DNA from: an uncultured Thermomonas sp.
GTDB taxonomy: Bacteria; Pseudomonadota; Gammaproteobacteria; Xanthomonadales; Xanthomonadaceae
Reading direction: 5' to 3'
Assembly: GCA_946480065.1 (NCBI GenBank)
Contig: CAMLJA010000061.1
Coordinates: 1 to 9,138 of the forward strand
Length of the DNA: 9,138 nt
A program made the translations under genes and the position numbers. Each line of letters starts with the position of its first letter. The stretch's first letter is position 1. Below the pieces are notes generated by a model, which was given only the letters and a program-made list of their open reading frames with translations, was not told the DNA's origin and made no database searches. Below, one piece after another: positions 1 through 6,373 of the stretch.

Positions 1-44
1 ATCAGAGTGAGTGACTGGAGTTCAGACGTGTGCTCTTCCGATCT
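1..44 (+). other. Illumina TruSeq/P7 adapter contamination
   Basis: Positions 11-44 match the standard TruSeq read-2 adapter/primer exactly as I know it (begins GTGACTGGAGTTC, ends GCTCTTCCGATCT). Positions 1-2 (AT) fit the end of the P7 flow-cell oligo (...GAGAT), which leaves positions 3-10 (CAGAGTGA) as an 8-base i7 index in adapter orientation; the index reading is an inference. This is synthetic sequence left at a contig end, not genome. Genomic sequence starts at about 45. Confidence 0.97.
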
Positions 45-176
45 GGCGGCGCGGGGCGCGCGGTCATTGCAGGGGGGCGGGCACGGCTCATCTTAGCCGG
101 CCGCGCCCGCCCGCCGGCGATCGCGGCGGCGCTTGACAGCGGCGCGGAAGCCGGCTCCGCAAGGCGGCAGGCGGGC

Positions 177-199
177 TGTGGGTAAATCGGTTGTGCACA
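177..199. promoter_or_regulatory. Two imperfect DnaA-like boxes
   Basis: TGTGGGTAA (177-185) is one base from the reverse-strand DnaA box TGTGGATAA. TTGTGCACA (191-199) is one base from the relaxed consensus TTATNCACA. Single matches of this quality occur by chance; they gain weight only from the perfect pair about 190 bases further on. Confidence 0.3.
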
Positions 200-381
200 G
201 GCGTCATGGGAACGTCATCCGCGCGTGTTTCACGCTTCATTCACCCGATGTGACAGCCGCGTTTCACGCCCAAGCGACTGATTTTCATGGATTTGTTGTA
301 TTTGGCAGTTTTTTCGCCATTCCCCTTGCAGGCGTTGCCGCATGGGGATCCCGCAGTCTGCCCGGCCGCCCATGCACAGAC

Positions 382-404
382 TTATCCACAGTTGGTGTGG
401 ATAA
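382..404. promoter_or_regulatory. Inverted pair of perfect DnaA boxes
   Basis: TTATCCACA (382-390) and TGTGGATAA (396-404) form a perfect 9-bp dyad around GTTGG. Both halves equal the strongest known DnaA box (TTATCCACA). A weaker 7/9 match with the relaxed consensus, CCATGCACA, lies just upstream at 370-378. The pair sits 114 bases before the priA start. It could be part of a replication origin, a DnaA titration or reactivation site, or an operator placing priA under DnaA control. That these are DnaA boxes is well supported; their role is inference. Confidence 0.7.
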
Positions 405-505
405 CGGCGTTTCCCCAATGCTTCCAGTCGCTTACGCGCTTTTCGTGCAGCCGTTCTCAATTGTGCGCGGCAAGCCCGCATGGGCGGCCGGGGAGCCGGC
501 GCCGC

Positions 506-518
506 TAGACTGCGCCGA
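506..518 (+). promoter_or_regulatory. Probable leaderless promoter of priA (-10 box)
   Basis: TAGACT (506-511) resembles a sigma-70 -10 box and ends six bases before the priA ATG (518). Transcription would then start at or next to the A of the ATG, giving a leaderless mRNA. In line with this, no Shine-Dalgarno sequence precedes the ATG. No clear -35 box is visible at 16-18 bases upstream. ung shows the same arrangement. Confidence 0.5.
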
Positions 519-2707
519 TGCCTTCCGCCCCTTCCGCGCTGCGCGTGGCCCTGCCGGTGCCGCTGCCGCGCCTGTTCGACTACCTGCCGCCGCCGGGCGT
601 GGCGGCCCACCTGGTGGCAGTGGGCCAGCGGGTGCGGGTGCCGTTCGGCCCGCGCGAGGCCTGCGGGCTGGTGGTCGGGCACGGCCAGGCCGAGCCGGGG
701 GTGGAGCTGCGCGCCGCGCTGGCGCTGCCGGACCCCGTCCCGCTGCTGCAGGGCGAGCTGCTGGCCTCGCTGCGCTGGCTGGCCGGCTACCTGCACGCCC
801 CGCTGGGCGAAGTGCTGGCGACCGCGCTGCCGGCGGCGCTGCGCCGCGGCGAACCGCTGCCGGACATCGCCCGCCGCGGCTGGGTGCTGACCGAAGCCGG
901 CCGCACCGCGCTGCCGGGGATGCGCGCGGGCAAGCCGAAGGCACTCGCCACCCTGCTGGCTGCGGCCCAGGACGAGGCCCAGCTGGACGCCGCGCTGCCG
1001 GGTTGGCGCGCGCCGCTGCGCGCGCTGCGCGAGCGCGGGCTGGTGGATGGCGTCGTGCTGGACGCCGCCGTTGGCGTTCCGATGGCGTCGGAACGTGCGT
1101 TCCATGCCAGCGCCGAGCAGCGGATTGCCATCGACGCGATCCGCGCTGCCGACGGCTTCGCGCCGTTCCTGCTGGACGGCGTCACCGGCAGCGGCAAGAC
1201 CGAGGTGTATCTGCAAGCAATCGCCGACTGCCTCGCGCGTGGCAGGCAGGCGCTGGTGCTGGTGCCGGAGATCGGCCTGACCCCGCAGGCGCTGGCGCGC
1301 TTCCGCGCGCGGCTGGGCGTGCCGGTGCATGCATTGCATTCGGGGCTCAACGACAACGAGCGCGCGGCGACGTGGTGGGCCGCGGCGTGCGGCCAGGCGC
1401 GGGTGATCGTGGGCACGCGTTCGGCGGTGTTCGTGCCGCTGCCGGAGGCGGGCTTGATCGCGGTCGACGAGGAGCACGACGGCAGCTACAAGCAGTTCGA
1501 CGGCATCCGCTACCACGCGCGGGATTTCGCCATCGTCCGCGCCCGCGCGCTGGGCGTGCCGGTGGTGCTGGGCAGCGCCACACCATCGCTGGAGACGCTG
1601 CACAACGCGCAGGCCGGCCGCTACATCCACCTGCGCCTTCGGCAACGCGCCGGCACCGCGCAGCCGCCGCGCGTGCGCGTGCTGGACGTGCGCAAGCGGC
1701 CGCTGCATGCCGGGCTCTCGCAGGATGCGCTGGATGCGATCGGAAGCGCGCTGGCCGGCGGCGGCCAGGTGCTGGTGTTCCGCAACCGCCGGGGTTATGC
1801 GCCGGTGCTGCTTTGCCACGACTGCGGCTGGAGCGCGCACTGCCCGCGCTGCAGCACGCCGGACAAACCCACGCCGATGACCGTGCACGCGCACGGCAAG
1901 CGCCTGCAATGCCACCACTGCGGTCATCGCAAGCCGTCGCCGCCGGCCTGCCCCGATTGCGCCAGCCTGGCCTTGCAGCCGCAGGGCAATGGCACCGAGC
2001 GGATCGAAGAGGAATTGCAGGCGCGCTTTTCGGACGTGCCGGTGCTGCGCATCGACCGTGGCAGCACCGGCCATCGCGATGCCTTGCAGAAGCATTTCGA
2101 CGACCTCGGCACGCGCCCCGGCATCCTGATCGGCACGCAGATGCTGGCCAAGGGCCACGACCTGCCGAACCTCACCCTGGTGGTGGTGGTCGGCATCGAC
2201 GAGGGCCTGTTCTCGGCCGATTTCCGCAGCGGCGAGAAGCTCGCCCAGCTGCTGGTGCAGGTGGCCGGCCGCGCCGGCCGCGCCGAGCGCGCGGGAACGG
2301 TGCTGCTGCAGACCCACCACCCCGAACATCCGCTGCTGCAGACGCTGGTGGCCGGCGGCTACCACGCGTTCGCGGACGGCGAACTGGCGCTGCGCGAGGC
2401 GGCCGGCTTCCCGCCGTTCGCGCACCTGGCGCTGCTGCGCGCTGAGGCCAGGCACGCCGACCCGCCGATGCGGTTCCTGCAGGCCGCGAAAGACGCGCTG
2501 GACGCGTTCGCGGTGGAGGCGTCCGGCCCGCTGCCCGCGCCGATGCCGCGCCGCGCCGGCTACGTGCGCGCGCAGCTGGTGGTGTCCGGGCCCGACCGCC
2601 GTGCGCTGCACGCCGCGCTGGACGCGGTGGTGCCGGCGCTGCACGCCGCGCCCGAGGCGCGCCGCGTGCGCTGGTCGCTGGACGTGGATCCGGTGGACCT
2701 GTACTGA
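518..2707 (+). CDS. priA: Primosomal protein N' (replication-restart helicase PriA)
   Basis: PriA is a superfamily 2 3'-to-5' DNA helicase. It recognises stalled or repaired replication forks and loads the DnaB helicase through PriB/DnaT, away from the origin. The 729-residue product has the usual length. An N-terminal DNA-binding domain occupies roughly residues 5-110. Walker A is GVTGSGKTE at 221-229 (Lys227) and the DEEH Walker B motif is at 317-320. Eight zinc-binding cysteines form four CxxC-type pairs: 433/436, 442/445, 465/468 and 478/481. Helicase motifs [10 protein letters not shown] and QVAGRAGR follow. The gap between the second and third cysteine pairs is a few residues longer than I recall for E. 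coli. The start at 518 lies directly after a -10-like box with no ribosome binding site, so a leaderless message is likely. tal follows after 50 bases on the same strand. All key residues are present, so the enzyme should be active. Confidence 0.98.
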   Translation: MPSAPSALRVALPVPLPRLFDYLPPPGVAAHLVAVGQRVRVPFGPREACGLVVGHGQAEPGVELRAALALPDPVPLLQGELLASLRWLAGYLHAPLGEVLATALPAALRRGEPLPDIARRGWVLTEAGRTALPGMRAGKPKALATLLAAAQDEAQLDAALPGWRAPLRALRERGLVDGVVLDAAVGVPMASERAFHASAEQRIAIDAIRAADGFAPFLLDGVTGSGKTEVYLQAIADCLARGRQALVLVPEIGLTPQALARFRARLGVPVHALHSGLNDNERAATWWAAACGQARVIVGTRSAVFVPLPEAGLIAVDEEHDGSYKQFDGIRYHARDFAIVRARALGVPVVLGSATPSLETLHNAQAGRYIHLRLRQRAGTAQPPRVRVLDVRKRPLHAGLSQDALDAIGSALAGGGQVLVFRNRRGYAPVLLCHDCGWSAHCPRCSTPDKPTPMTVHAHGKRLQCHHCGHRKPSPPACPDCASLALQPQGNGTERIEEELQARFSDVPVLRIDRGSTGHRDALQKHFDDLGTRPGILIGTQMLAKGHDLPNLTLVVVVGIDEGLFSADFRSGEKLAQLLVQVAGRAGRAERAGTVLLQTHHPEHPLLQTLVAGGYHAFADGELALREAAGFPPFAHLALLRAEARHADPPMRFLQAAKDALDAFAVEASGPLPAPMPRRAGYVRAQLVVSGPDRRALHAALDAVVPALHAAPEARRVRWSLDVDPVDLY

Positions 2708-2725
2708 CGCGCGGCTTCGGCGACA

Positions 2726-2761
2726 ATGCCCGGCCCACACTTGCCCGGGCCCGCTTCGTGA
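2726..2761 (+). other. Possible 11-codon leader ORF ending on the tal start
   Basis: ATG at 2726 opens an 11-codon frame ([11 protein letters not shown]) whose TGA stop (2759-2761) overlaps the GTG start of tal (2758-2760) in a GTGA arrangement. tal has no visible Shine-Dalgarno sequence, so translational coupling from this frame could supply ribosomes. The frame itself has no ribosome binding site. It is short enough to be chance. Confidence 0.18.
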
Positions 2762-3699
2762 CGTCCCAGCTCGACCAGCTTCGCCAGCACTCCGCCGTGG
2801 TCGCCGACACCGGCGACATCGAGGCCATCGCGCGCTTCGCGCCGATGGACGCCACCACCAATCCGTCGCTGTTGCTGAAGGCGGCCACGCTGCCGGCCTA
2901 TGCCGCCCACCTGGAGGCCGCGGTGGCCGCGGCTAGCGGCGACGATCCGGTGGGCGATGCCTGCGACCGCCTGGCGGTGGCGATCGGCGGCGAGATCGTG
3001 AAGCTGGTCCCGGGCCGCGTGTCCACCGAGGTCGATGCGCGACTGAGCTTCGACACCGCGGCCACCGTCGCCAAGGCCCGCCGCCTGGTGCAGCTGTACG
3101 CCGATGCCGGCATCGGCACCGACCGCCTGCTGATCAAGATCGCGGCCACCTGGGAAGGCATCCGCGCGGCCGAGCGGCTGGAGCGCGAGGGCATCCACTG
3201 CAACCTCACCCTGCTGTTCTCGTTCGCGCAGGCGGTGGCCTGCGCCGAGGCCGGCGTGTTCCTGATCTCGCCCTTCGTCGGCCGCATCCTCGACTGGCAC
3301 CTCGCCCACGGCATGGCGCCGCCGGCCGCGCCGCAGCACGACCCCGGCGTGCAGTCGGTGGCGCGCATCTGGCACCACTACAAGCGGCACGGCTACGGCA
3401 CCGTGGTGATGGGCGCCAGCTTCCGCAACACCGGGCAGGTGCTGGCGCTGGCCGGCTGCGACCGGCTGACCATCGCGCCGGAGCTGCTGGACGCGCTGGC
3501 CCGCGCGGACGGCACCGTCACGCCGGCGCTGGTGGACGGCGGCCAGCGCGCCGAGGCGGGCGCGACGCTGGACGAAGCCGGCTTCCGCTGGCAGCACAAC
3601 GACGACGCCATGGCCAGCGAGAAGTTGGCCGAGGGCATCCGCAAGTTCGCCGTCGACCAGCGCGCGCTGGAGGCGCTGCTGGCGCCGCGGCTGGGCTGA
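2758..3699 (+). CDS. tal: Transaldolase, class 1 (TalB type)
   Basis: Transaldolase moves a dihydroxyacetone unit from sedoheptulose 7-phosphate to glyceraldehyde 3-phosphate, giving erythrose 4-phosphate and fructose 6-phosphate, in the cytosolic non-oxidative pentose phosphate pathway. The 313-residue product matches the length of the E. coli TalB class. The Schiff-base lysine is Lys127 in [17 protein letters not shown]. Other conserved active-site parts are Asp17 (VVADTGD), Asn35 in [12 protein letters not shown], and Glu91 in [13 protein letters not shown]. The block [11 protein letters not shown] and the segment [13 protein letters not shown] are diagnostic of the family. The start is GTG at 2758, chosen because the family N-terminus begins there ([12 protein letters not shown]) and no ATG or Shine-Dalgarno sequence fits better. 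A weak -10-like GACAAT lies at 2722-2727. The gene follows priA by 50 bases and may be partly co-transcribed. It converges on the NYN gene with only three bases between stops. Confidence 0.97.
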   Translation: MTSQLDQLRQHSAVVADTGDIEAIARFAPMDATTNPSLLLKAATLPAYAAHLEAAVAAASGDDPVGDACDRLAVAIGGEIVKLVPGRVSTEVDARLSFDTAATVAKARRLVQLYADAGIGTDRLLIKIAATWEGIRAAERLEREGIHCNLTLLFSFAQAVACAEAGVFLISPFVGRILDWHLAHGMAPPAAPQHDPGVQSVARIWHHYKRHGYGTVVMGASFRNTGQVLALAGCDRLTIAPELLDALARADGTVTPALVDGGQRAEAGATLDEAGFRWQHNDDAMASEKLAEGIRKFAVDQRALEALLAPRLG

Positions 3700-3702
3700 G
3701 TC

Positions 3703-4449
3703 TCAGGCCCTGCGCTTGTCGCGCACTTCCACCACCTGGCCGCGGCGGCGCGTCTCGAACAGGCCGATCGCCTCGATCAGGGTCACCAGCTTGGCGTAGC
3801 CGTAGTTGCGCGGATCGAACGACGCCTGGTTGCGCACCTGCTTGCCGACCGCCCCGAGGTTGGCCCAGCCGTCGTCGTCCTCGTCCCCGGCCTCCGATTC
3901 GATCGCGCTGCGCAGCATGTTCACCAGCCGCGCGTCGCCGCGCAGCTTCTTGCCATCCACCGGCTTCACCGTCACCTCGGCCGCCTGCTCCGGCGCGGCG
4001 GCGTTCGCGCGCGCGCCCAGCGCCTCCAGGTAAGTGAACTGCGAGCACGCGGCGACGAACGGCTCCGGGGTCTTGGACTCGCCGAAGCCGTATACCTTCA
4101 GCCCGGCGCTGCGGATGCGCATCACCAGCGGGGTGAAGTCGGCGTCGCTGGAGACCAGCGCGAACGCCTGCATCCGCCCCGACGCCAGCAGGTCCATCGC
4201 GTCGATCACCATCGCGATGTCGGAGGCGTTCTTGCCCTTGCTGTAGTCGTACAGCTGCACCGGCTGGATCGCGTACGGGTGCAGCGCCTTTTCCCAGCCC
4301 TTGAGCGTGGTCTTGGTCCAGTTGCCGTAGGCGCGGCGCACGTGGGCGGCGCCGTGGCGCGCGACCTCGGCCAGGATCGCCTCGATCTTGCCCGCGGGCG
4401 CGTTGTCGGCGTCGATCAGCAGGGCGATGCTGGTGTCCATGTCGGCCAT
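3703..4449 (-). CDS. NYN-domain putative ribonuclease with C-terminal OST-HTH/LOTUS domain
   Basis: NYN domains are PIN-like nuclease folds with an acidic metal site that act on RNA. The N-terminal half (about 8-130) begins IALLIDADN (Asp13, Asp15) and continues with SDIAMVIDAMDL (Asp77, Asp83) and VSSDADFTPLV (Asp102, Asp104), the typical acidic set of LabA-like NYN proteins. After a linker rich in Ala and Glu, residues of about 170-245 resemble an OST-HTH/LOTUS winged-helix domain, thought to bind RNA. ATG at 4449 is preferred because GGAG lies six bases upstream; an in-frame ATG at 4461 would add four residues but has no ribosome binding site. A poor -10-like TATCCT lies at 4477-4482. Substrate and biological role are unknown. 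The gene lies downstream of the rpoH hairpin and is convergent with tal. Confidence 0.88.
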   Translation of the reverse strand: MADMDTSIALLIDADNAPAGKIEAILAEVARHGAAHVRRAYGNWTKTTLKGWEKALHPYAIQPVQLYDYSKGKNASDIAMVIDAMDLLASGRMQAFALVSSDADFTPLVMRIRSAGLKVYGFGESKTPEPFVAACSQFTYLEALGARANAAAPEQAAEVTVKPVDGKKLRGDARLVNMLRSAIESEAGDEDDDGWANLGAVGKQVRNQASFDPRNYGYAKLVTLIEAIGLFETRRRGQVVEVRDKRRA

Positions 4450-4551
4450 GGCGGGCTCCATCGGAAGTCGGGAGGAGGATAGCCCAGGCCGCGCCGGGCC
4501 CGCGGACGCGCCGCGCGTTGTGCACGTGCGGGAAGGCGGCGGCCGGAAACG

Positions 4552-4579
4552 CGAACGGCCCGGTTGCCCGGGCCGTTCG
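4552..4579 (-). terminator. Probable rpoH terminator hairpin
   Basis: A perfect 12-bp inverted repeat (CGAACGGCCCGG / CCGGGCCGTTCG) with a 4-base loop starts 20 bases after the rpoH stop codon. On the minus strand it is followed by CGTTTCC, so the U-tract is short. It could be a weak intrinsic terminator, or a hairpin protecting the 3' end and letting some transcription continue into the NYN gene. Confidence 0.65.
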
Positions 4580-4599
4580 TGGATCGGCTGCGGCCGCGG

Positions 4600-5463
<864 letters not shown>

Positions 5464-5488
5464 CGTGGTTTCCCTCATGGCGAAGATG

Positions 5489-5515
5489 TTAGCAGTCGGC
5501 AGCTTCGACTGCTAA
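5489..5515. promoter_or_regulatory. CIRCE-like HrcA operator upstream of rpoH
   Basis: TTAGCAGTC-N9-GACTGCTAA is a perfect 9-9-9 dyad. The CIRCE consensus bound by the heat-shock repressor HrcA is TTAGCACTC-N9-GAGTGCTAA. Arm length, spacer and 16 of 18 arm bases agree, and the two differences are a matched pair that preserves symmetry. The element ends 25 bases before the rpoH ATG and covers the -10 box and predicted start site of the sigma-E-like promoter, a position suited to repression. Binding by HrcA is inference; hrcA is not in the window. Confidence 0.72.
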
Positions 5516-5531
5516 GCGAACCGGAAGTTCA
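5504..5531 (-). promoter_or_regulatory. Sigma-E (RpoE)-type promoter of rpoH
   Basis: On the minus strand, TGAACTT (5531-5525) is one base from the sigma-E -35 consensus GGAACTT. After a 16-base spacer comes TCGAA (5508-5504; GTCGAA with the preceding G), close to the -10 consensus TCTGA/TCTAA. Transcription would begin near 5497, giving a leader of about 34 bases with a clear Shine-Dalgarno sequence. E. coli rpoH also has a sigma-E promoter (P3). The -10 lies inside the CIRCE-like element. Confidence 0.55.
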
Positions 5532-5535
5532 CTAC

Positions 5536-5553
5536 CGTTCCATTCATGGAACG
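5536..5553. promoter_or_regulatory. Short palindrome next to the rpoH -35 box
   Basis: CGTTCCAT-TC-ATGGAACG is a perfect 8-bp dyad with a 2-base centre. It ends four bases upstream of the TGAACTT -35 element. No T-tract follows and the loop would be very tight, so a terminator for ung is unlikely. Its position suits an activator or second operator. No known regulator is recognised. Confidence 0.4.
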
Positions 5554-5585
5554 ACCGGCGGATGCCGATTCCACCACGGCGGCCG

Positions 5586-6323
5586 TCAAGGCGGGGTGGG
5601 GGCGGCGTCGCCCGGGCGCAAGTCCGCGGCCGGCGGCAGCGCCCAGTCCACCGGCGCCTGCCCGGTCCGGGCCAGGTACTGGTTGGCGGCCGAGAAGTGT
5701 CCGCAGCCCAGGAAGCCCCGGTGGGCGGACAGCGGCGAGGGATGCGGCGCCTTCAGCACCCGGTGCCGGCGCGGGTCGATCACCGCGCCCTTCTTTTGCG
5801 CGTAGCTGCCCCAGAGCAGGAACACCAGGTGCTCGCGTTCGCGGTTCAACACGTCCACCACGTGGTCGGTGAAGCCCTCCCAGCCCTTGCCCTGGTGCGA
5901 ACCGGGCTGGCCGGCCTCGACCGTCAGCACGCTGTTGAGCAGCAGCACGCCGCGCTGCGCCCACGGCAGCAGGCAGCCGTGGTCCGGGCGGACGAAGCCG
6001 GTGTCGCGGGCCAGCTCCTTGTAGACGTTGTCCAGCGACGGCGGCACCGGCACGCCCGGGCGCACCGAGAAGCACAGCCCGTGGGCCTGGCCGGGGCCGT
6101 GGTAGGGGTCCTGGCCGAGGATCACCACCTTCACCGCGTCGAACGGAGTGGCGTCGAAGGCGGCCAGGATCTCGCCGCCGGGCGGGTAGACGATGGCGCC
6201 CGCCGCCTTGCGCTGGCGCAGGAACGCGGCCAGCGCGCGCATGTCCTCGCGCGCGAACCAGTCGCCCACGCGGGCCTTCCAGGAGGGTTCGAGGCGGACG
6301 GGCGGCGGCGGCGGTTCGGTCAT
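5586..6323 (-). CDS. ung: Uracil-DNA glycosylase, family 1
   Basis: Ung removes uracil from DNA that arises by cytosine deamination or dUMP incorporation and so starts base excision repair in the cytoplasm. The product has 245 residues, somewhat longer than the E. coli enzyme (229) because of a C-terminal tail rich in Pro and Ala. The water-activating loop is [13 protein letters not shown] at 70-82 with catalytic Asp72. Uracil recognition uses Asn130 in LLLNSVLTV. The minor-groove intercalation loop [11 protein letters not shown] (194-204) carries catalytic His194. All active-site residues are intact. The ATG at 6323 has no good Shine-Dalgarno sequence; instead TACAAT ends six bases upstream, so the mRNA may be leaderless. 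The gene lies 46 bases downstream of the response regulator, separated by a GTAG-type repeat, and 122 bases upstream of rpoH. Confidence 0.98.
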   Translation of the reverse strand: MTEPPPPPVRLEPSWKARVGDWFAREDMRALAAFLRQRKAAGAIVYPPGGEILAAFDATPFDAVKVVILGQDPYHGPGQAHGLCFSVRPGVPVPPSLDNVYKELARDTGFVRPDHGCLLPWAQRGVLLLNSVLTVEAGQPGSHQGKGWEGFTDHVVDVLNREREHLVFLLWGSYAQKKGAVIDPRRHRVLKAPHPSPLSAHRGFLGCGHFSAANQYLARTGQAPVDWALPPAADLRPGDAAPTPP

Positions 6324-6329
6324 CGGCCC

Positions 6330-6335
6330 ATTGTA
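6330..6335 (-). promoter_or_regulatory. Possible leaderless -10 box of ung
   Basis: TACAAT on the minus strand (5/6 to TATAAT) ends six bases before the ung ATG, the same spacing as TAGACT before priA. Its first bases come from the terminal CTAC of the adjacent inverted repeat. No recognisable -35 is present at the expected distance. Confidence 0.42.
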
Positions 6336-6373
6336 GGAGTGGCGCCCGCCGCGGCCGGCGACGCCGCGCCTAC
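6333..6373. repeat. GTAG-type REP-like palindromic element
   Basis: GTAGGAGTGGCG (6333-6344) pairs with CGCCGCGCCTAC (6362-6373), with one mismatch and one G-T pair, around a 17-base GC-rich centre. GTAG-ended palindromes of this kind (for example the SMAG elements of Stenotrophomonas maltophilia) are abundant in Xanthomonadaceae and are tied to RAYT transposases. Only one copy is present here, so assignment to a family is by resemblance. It may also act as a transcription attenuator between the regulator gene and ung. Confidence 0.55.

Larger units (their letters stand above)
45..517. other. Gene-free control region upstream of priA
   Basis: I find no convincing gene in these 473 bases. Open frames crossing it in both directions are extensions or shadows of priA. 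It contains two perfect DnaA boxes (382-404), weaker DnaA-like 9-mers (177-185, 191-199, 370-378), and an AT-rich patch at about 277-322 (roughly two thirds A+T in a very GC-rich contig). It also holds short direct repeats: CGTCAT at 202-207 and 213-218, and GTTTCACGC at 227-235 and 261-269. Near the left end the minus strand has ATGs at 91 and 67 in a frame open to the adapter. This could be the start of a divergent gene cut off by the contig end, but at most 15 codons are visible, too few to call. Confidence 0.6.

Noticed and set aside
45..91. Possible divergent gene start on the minus strand (ATG at 91 or 67) with a TAAGAT -10-like box at 90-95
   Set aside because: At most 15 codons are visible before the adapter, the translation is low complexity, and no -35 or Shine-Dalgarno sequence supports it. 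It remains possible but cannot be supported.
133..161. TTGACA at 133-138 as a plus-strand promoter -35 box
   Set aside because: No acceptable -10 hexamer occurs 16-18 bases downstream and no gene follows at a sensible distance.
230..2740. Very long minus-strand open frame (836 codons) opposite priA, and a 770-codon plus-strand frame over the same DNA
   Set aside because: Low-complexity Arg/Ala/Gly/His-rich translations typical of shadow frames in very GC-rich coding DNA. PriA explains the region fully.
4552..4579. The 12-bp hairpin after rpoH as a protein operator
   Set aside because: A long GC-rich stem, a 4-base loop and its place 20 bases after a stop codon fit a transcript 3'-end hairpin better.
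5512..5546. Eleven-codon minus-strand ORF (MNGTVVNFRFA) ending in the CIRCE-like element
   Set aside because: It lies upstream of the predicted rpoH transcription start, has no ribosome binding site, and overlaps promoter elements; chance is sufficient.
5561..5589. TTGACG (minus strand, 5589-5584) as a sigma-70 -35 for rpoH
   Set aside because: The hexamer 17 bases downstream (GGCATC) is a poor -10, and the motif overlaps the ung stop codon; the sigma-E-type promoter fits better.
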